This document shows positions 23,733 through 26,010 of a stretch of 26,010 nt of DNA, one piece after another. Origin of the DNA: a bacterium (GTDB lineage Bacteria > Desulfobacterota > Anaeroferrophillalia > Anaeroferrophillales > Tharpellaceae); NCBI GenBank assembly GCA_029935295.1, contig JAOZKP010000006.1, positions 1 through 26,010 of the forward strand, read 5' to 3'. Below the pieces are notes generated by a model. The model searched no databases. It saw nothing but the letters and a program-made list of their open reading frames with translations, and was not told where the DNA came from. The position numbers and the translations under genes were made by a program. The number at the start of each line of letters is the position of its first letter. Positions within the stretch are counted from its first letter, which is position 1.

Positions 23733-24833
23733 TTACTTGTTCAGTTTTTTGGGCTCGTAAACGCAGTAAGGCTCTTCCGCCATGAAATTGCCAGTGGCTT
23801 CAAATGCCCGGGCCCGGCAGCCGCCGCAGACCTGTTTATAACCGCAGATACCGCATTTCCCTTCGAGAGAGTCGTAGTCCCGTAAGCGGGTAAAAACATT
23901 TGACTCTTCCCAGATCTTTTGAAAATCAGTCTCAAGAATATTGCCGGCGTTGGCTTCCAGGTAGCCGCAGGGTTGAACATCACCGGTATGGGAAACGAAA
24001 CAGAAACCTATTCCACCGAGACAGCCGCGGGTAACCGCATCCAGGCCATGGGTCTTGAAAGTTACCTTTTTGCCGTCGGCTTTACTGCGCTGGCGCAGGA
24101 TTCTCATGTAGTGTGGTGCACAAGTGGCTTTGAGCTGTAGCTTTACTTTATCGCGTTGATCATAAAACCAGTTTAAGGTGCGCTCATACTCGGTGGCTGG
24201 AATCTCCTGCTCTTCAAGTTCCTTGCCACGACCGGTGGGAACCAGGAGGAAAATATGGTGGGCAACTGCGCCCAAGTCAACCGCAAGATCAAGGATTGCC
24301 GGGATCTCGCTGAGGTTGATCTTGGTAATCGTGGTATTAATCTGGAATTCCAGGCCACTTTCTCGGGCAAAGTCCAGGGCCCTTAATGAATTCGCAAAAG
24401 AGCCGTCAACTTTACGGAAATTATCATGAGTTTTTGCGTTGGCACCATCCAGGCTGACGCTGATCCTCTGGATACCGCTGTCGATCATGCGTTTGATACT
24501 GTTTTTATCAACCAAGGTGCCGTTGGTTGCCATAACCATGCGCAGGCCGAGTTTGGTGCCATAGGCGGCGAGTTCAAAAATATCATCCCGAAGCATAGGT
24601 TCGCCACCCGTCAAAATTATAACTGGTTTACTGAAAGAGGCGACAGTATCCATGAAAGCGAATGCTTTTTCTGTGTTCAGTTCTCCCGGATAGGGGCCTT
24701 TTTCTGCAGACGCCCGGCAATGAATGCAGGAGAGATTGCAGCTGCGGGTGGTCTCCCAGGCGATCATTCTCAGTTCCGGTGCGCCTTTGTCAGTACCGCC
24801 ATTAGGGGTCATTTTTTCGGTTTTTGGATGCAT
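23733..24833 (-). CDS. ahbD: AhbD-type radical SAM haem b synthase
   Basis: AhbD is the last enzyme of the siroheme route to haem: it decarboxylates the two propionates of Fe-coproporphyrin III to vinyl groups. The 366-residue protein has the radical SAM cluster motif C32-x3-C36-x2-C39 in TTRSCNLSCIHCRA, the SAM-binding LTGGEPML, and FQINTTITK. The central stretch HHIFLLVPTGRGKE and ATCAPHYMRI is characteristic of AhbD. The SPASM-type C-terminus has CGICGYKQVCGGCRARA (C327, C330, C336, C339) and C357 for extra [4Fe-4S] clusters. ATG 24833 follows AAGG by about 10 bases. The other ahb genes are not in the window. A related radical SAM enzyme (AhbC or a peptide-modifying enzyme) is the alternative, less likely. 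Confidence 0.87.
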   Translation of the reverse strand: MHPKTEKMTPNGGTDKGAPELRMIAWETTRSCNLSCIHCRASAEKGPYPGELNTEKAFAFMDTVASFSKPVIILTGGEPMLRDDIFELAAYGTKLGLRMVMATNGTLVDKNSIKRMIDSGIQRISVSLDGANAKTHDNFRKVDGSFANSLRALDFARESGLEFQINTTITKINLSEIPAILDLAVDLGAVAHHIFLLVPTGRGKELEEQEIPATEYERTLNWFYDQRDKVKLQLKATCAPHYMRILRQRSKADGKKVTFKTHGLDAVTRGCLGGIGFCFVSHTGDVQPCGYLEANAGNILETDFQKIWEESNVFTRLRDYDSLEGKCGICGYKQVCGGCRARAFEATGNFMAEEPYCVYEPKKLNK

Positions 24834-24877
24834 AATATTTTACCTTGAAGTTTAAGTTCTACATTGTGTAGTTTGGT

Positions 24878-24905
24878 TGACACGGCAAGTAGTTTCCATT
24901 ATTGT
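24878..24905 (+). promoter_or_regulatory. Possible promoter toward the nucleotidyltransferase gene
   Basis: A perfect TTGACA (24878-24883) and TATTGT (24900-24905, four of six bases) are 16 bases apart. The -10 falls inside the 10-8-10 palindrome at 24897-24924, so a repressor bound there would block it. Start of transcription would be near 24912, about 140 bases before the gene. Confidence 0.4.
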
Positions 24906-24924
24906 CAGTTGCTCGACAATAATG
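24897..24924. promoter_or_regulatory. Perfect 10-8-10 palindrome, candidate operator
   Basis: CATTATTGTC (24897-24906) and GACAATAATG (24915-24924) are exact inverted copies with an 8-base spacer. It lies between divergent ahbD and the nucleotidyltransferase, 64 bases upstream of the ahbD start, with no T run after it. The geometry fits a homodimeric repressor or activator site; the regulator is unknown. Confidence 0.55.
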
Positions 24925-24965
24925 ATGTATTCGCAACAAGTTTTGGGATGGCTAAGCAAAAAATT

Positions 24966-24998
24966 CGATATACAACAACGCAGTATATCGGACTTTTT
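24966..24998 (+). terminator. AT-rich hairpin followed by T run in a gene leader
   Basis: CGATATAC (24966-24973) pairs exactly with GTATATCG (24983-24990) around a 9-base loop, followed by GAC and a run of six T. It sits 52 bases before the gene at 25050 and would lie in that gene's leader if the promoter near 24878 is used, so it could be an attenuator. The stem is weak in GC, so an operator role is also possible. Confidence 0.4.
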
Positions 24999-25049
24999 TA
25001 CGACGCCATCAATAATAGTGTATAGTGTTAGTGTTTGGCAAGGGAAAAT

Positions 25050-25829
25050 ATGTCAGCAAAGTTCCCGCTCTTTTATTCTGACTGGCGGGCAATGATCCTG
25101 GCCGCAGGTTTCGGTACGCGCTTAAAACCGCTCACTGAACAGACCCCTAAACCTCTGGTTGAGGTTGCCGGGATACCGATGTTGGCGTTGGTACTTAATC
25201 GTCTGCGTGAACTGAAACCTGGGACTTTAGTAGTTAATGGTCATCATCTTTCCGGTCAGATCAAAGATTTTTTGCGGGAAAGAAAATCAGGTTTTCGTCA
25301 GCTTGAATATATTTTTGAACCTGCTATCCTTGATACCGGGGGCGGTATTTTGAATGCTGCTCGTTTTCTGGGCGGCCCTTTCTTTGTTACGCTGAACGCA
25401 GATATTGTTACCGATATTTCTTTGTCTCAAGCTGTTTCTCAACATCTGCAAAGCCGGGCACTGGTGACGATGTTGCTGCATGAAAGGCCGCGTTACAACC
25501 AGGTTGAAGTTGATGTTGAGGGCCGTATCCGGGGATTCGGCGGTGGACTGACAGAATCTGCAAACTGTTTGTTGGCTTATACCGGGATTCAGATATGTTC
25601 GCCGCTGCTGCTGGCACTGATGGCCCGGGAGAAGGTTTCAGCTTTTTCTCTGATTACATTTTACAAACGTTTGTTGGCCGCTGGCCGGCTTGATATTAGA
25701 GCCCATATTGTCGATACCGAAAATCGTTTTTACTGGCGTGATCTGGGAACTCATGATGATCTTGTCGCAGTTGCGAATGATCTCCGACAGGATAAAACTT
25801 TGGCCTGCCGTCTCGGTTTCGATGTTTAA
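25050..25829 (+). CDS. Sugar-phosphate nucleotidyltransferase (MurU-like)
   Basis: The 259-residue product is a single nucleotidyltransferase domain that joins an NTP to a sugar 1-phosphate. The signature AMILAAGFGTRLKPLT (14-29), with TPKPLVEVAGIPML after it, is clear. LDTGGGILNA and the metal-site aspartate in LNADIV follow, and WRDLGTHDDL is near the end. Size and motif pattern fit MurU (N-acetylmuramate 1-phosphate uridylyltransferase of cell-wall recycling); a mannose-1-phosphate or glucose-1-phosphate enzyme cannot be excluded. The partner kinase AmgK is not in the window. ATG 25050 follows AAGGGA closely; an in-frame TTG at 25035 is possible. Three near-identical TAGTGT units (25016-25034) lie just before it. 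Confidence 0.82.
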   Translation: MSAKFPLFYSDWRAMILAAGFGTRLKPLTEQTPKPLVEVAGIPMLALVLNRLRELKPGTLVVNGHHLSGQIKDFLRERKSGFRQLEYIFEPAILDTGGGILNAARFLGGPFFVTLNADIVTDISLSQAVSQHLQSRALVTMLLHERPRYNQVEVDVEGRIRGFGGGLTESANCLLAYTGIQICSPLLLALMAREKVSAFSLITFYKRLLAAGRLDIRAHIVDTENRFYWRDLGTHDDLVAVANDLRQDKTLACRLGFDV

Positions 25830-25895
25830 AATTAAAAAGAATTGTAATTATTCAGCTTGTCTCCATAAAAATGATAACAAATGGTGTCGAACATT

Positions 25896-26010
25896 GCTTC
25901 GCCCTTTGTAACGGGGTCAAAGCTAAAGCAATGACCCCAATCGAGACAGGTCGAATTTTTGTCTGTTATGTGGCGATCGGGGTCATAATTGACATTTGCG
26001 TTTCCCAGCA
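25896..26010. repeat. GGGGTCA-type repeat cluster, right end of window
   Basis: A first hairpin has GGGGTCA (25913-25919) and TGACCCC (25932-25938), with a GCT/AGC inner pair. A second unit, 25974-26010, is the inverse of 84-120 (35 of 37 bases identical); its arm GGGGTCATAATTGACAT occupies 25979-25995 and the partner arm would lie beyond the window. GCTTCGCCC at 25896-25904 repeats 46-54 in direct orientation. The window therefore ends within a repeat. Confidence 0.72.

Noticed and set aside
84..26010. The end repeats as terminal inverted repeats of one large transposon
   Set aside because: The genes between them are core chromosomal genes (recD, rny, rnpB, zapA, kor, motAB) with no transposase or integrase, and a third half copy lies inside. 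A dispersed repeat family explains them better.

Overview
The window reads as chromosomal DNA of an anaerobic, flagellated bacterium of the former Deltaproteobacteria (Desulfobacterota/Desulfuromonadota). This rests on gene content only. The indicators are a KorDABC 2-oxoglutarate:ferredoxin oxidoreductase, an AhbD-type radical-SAM haem synthase (the siroheme route to haem), a ZapB/ZapA pair followed by 6S RNA, an RNase Y-YmdB pair, and a PomA/PomB-like stator followed by a PilZ protein. Most genes are conserved core genes on the plus strand. There is no prophage, insertion sequence with an intact transposase, CRISPR array or rRNA operon.

Layout. 1-120: a palindromic repeat of the GGGGTCA/TGACCCC type. 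192-3308: recD, then a membrane-anchored two-module/PDZ protein. 3311-3453: a repeat element with inverted ends. 3667-4538: a 59-residue small protein, a ZapB-like coiled coil and ZapA, followed by 6S RNA (about 4583-4795) and a strong terminator. 4855-5497: about 640 bases with no gene. 5498-8249: rny, ymdB, a terminator and a small hydrophilic protein. 8267-10462 (minus): a dynamin-family GTPase. 10510-10582: a CAT-anticodon tRNA with its own promoter and terminator. 10774-15083: a Nif3 family protein, a coiled-coil zinc-ribbon protein, RNase P RNA, motA, motB and pilZ, closely packed with no clear internal terminator. 15142-17973 (minus): korDABC. 18234-22261: a periplasmic binding protein overlapping a 1003-residue hybrid histidine kinase. 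22316-24833 (minus): a pseudouridine synthase, a DUF456 membrane protein and ahbD. 25050-25829: a sugar-phosphate nucleotidyltransferase. 25896-26010: a second copy of the end repeat, inverted relative to the first.

How the genes work together. Several blocks are functional units: cell division plus 6S RNA; RNA turnover (RNase Y with YmdB); tRNA and 23S/tRNA maturation (RNase P RNA, RluA-type enzyme); flagellar torque with a probable c-di-GMP effector; anaerobic carbon metabolism by KorDABC; haem synthesis by AhbD; and a two-gene signalling pair in which a binding protein probably feeds the sensor domain of the kinase.

The least explained parts are the intergenic region 24834-25049, which holds two perfect dyads of different kinds; the non-coding stretch after 6S RNA; the small protein ahead of ZapB; and the repeat families at 64-120, 3311-3453, 23067-23082 and 25896-26010. 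I did not find a clearly new multi-gene defence or mobile system.
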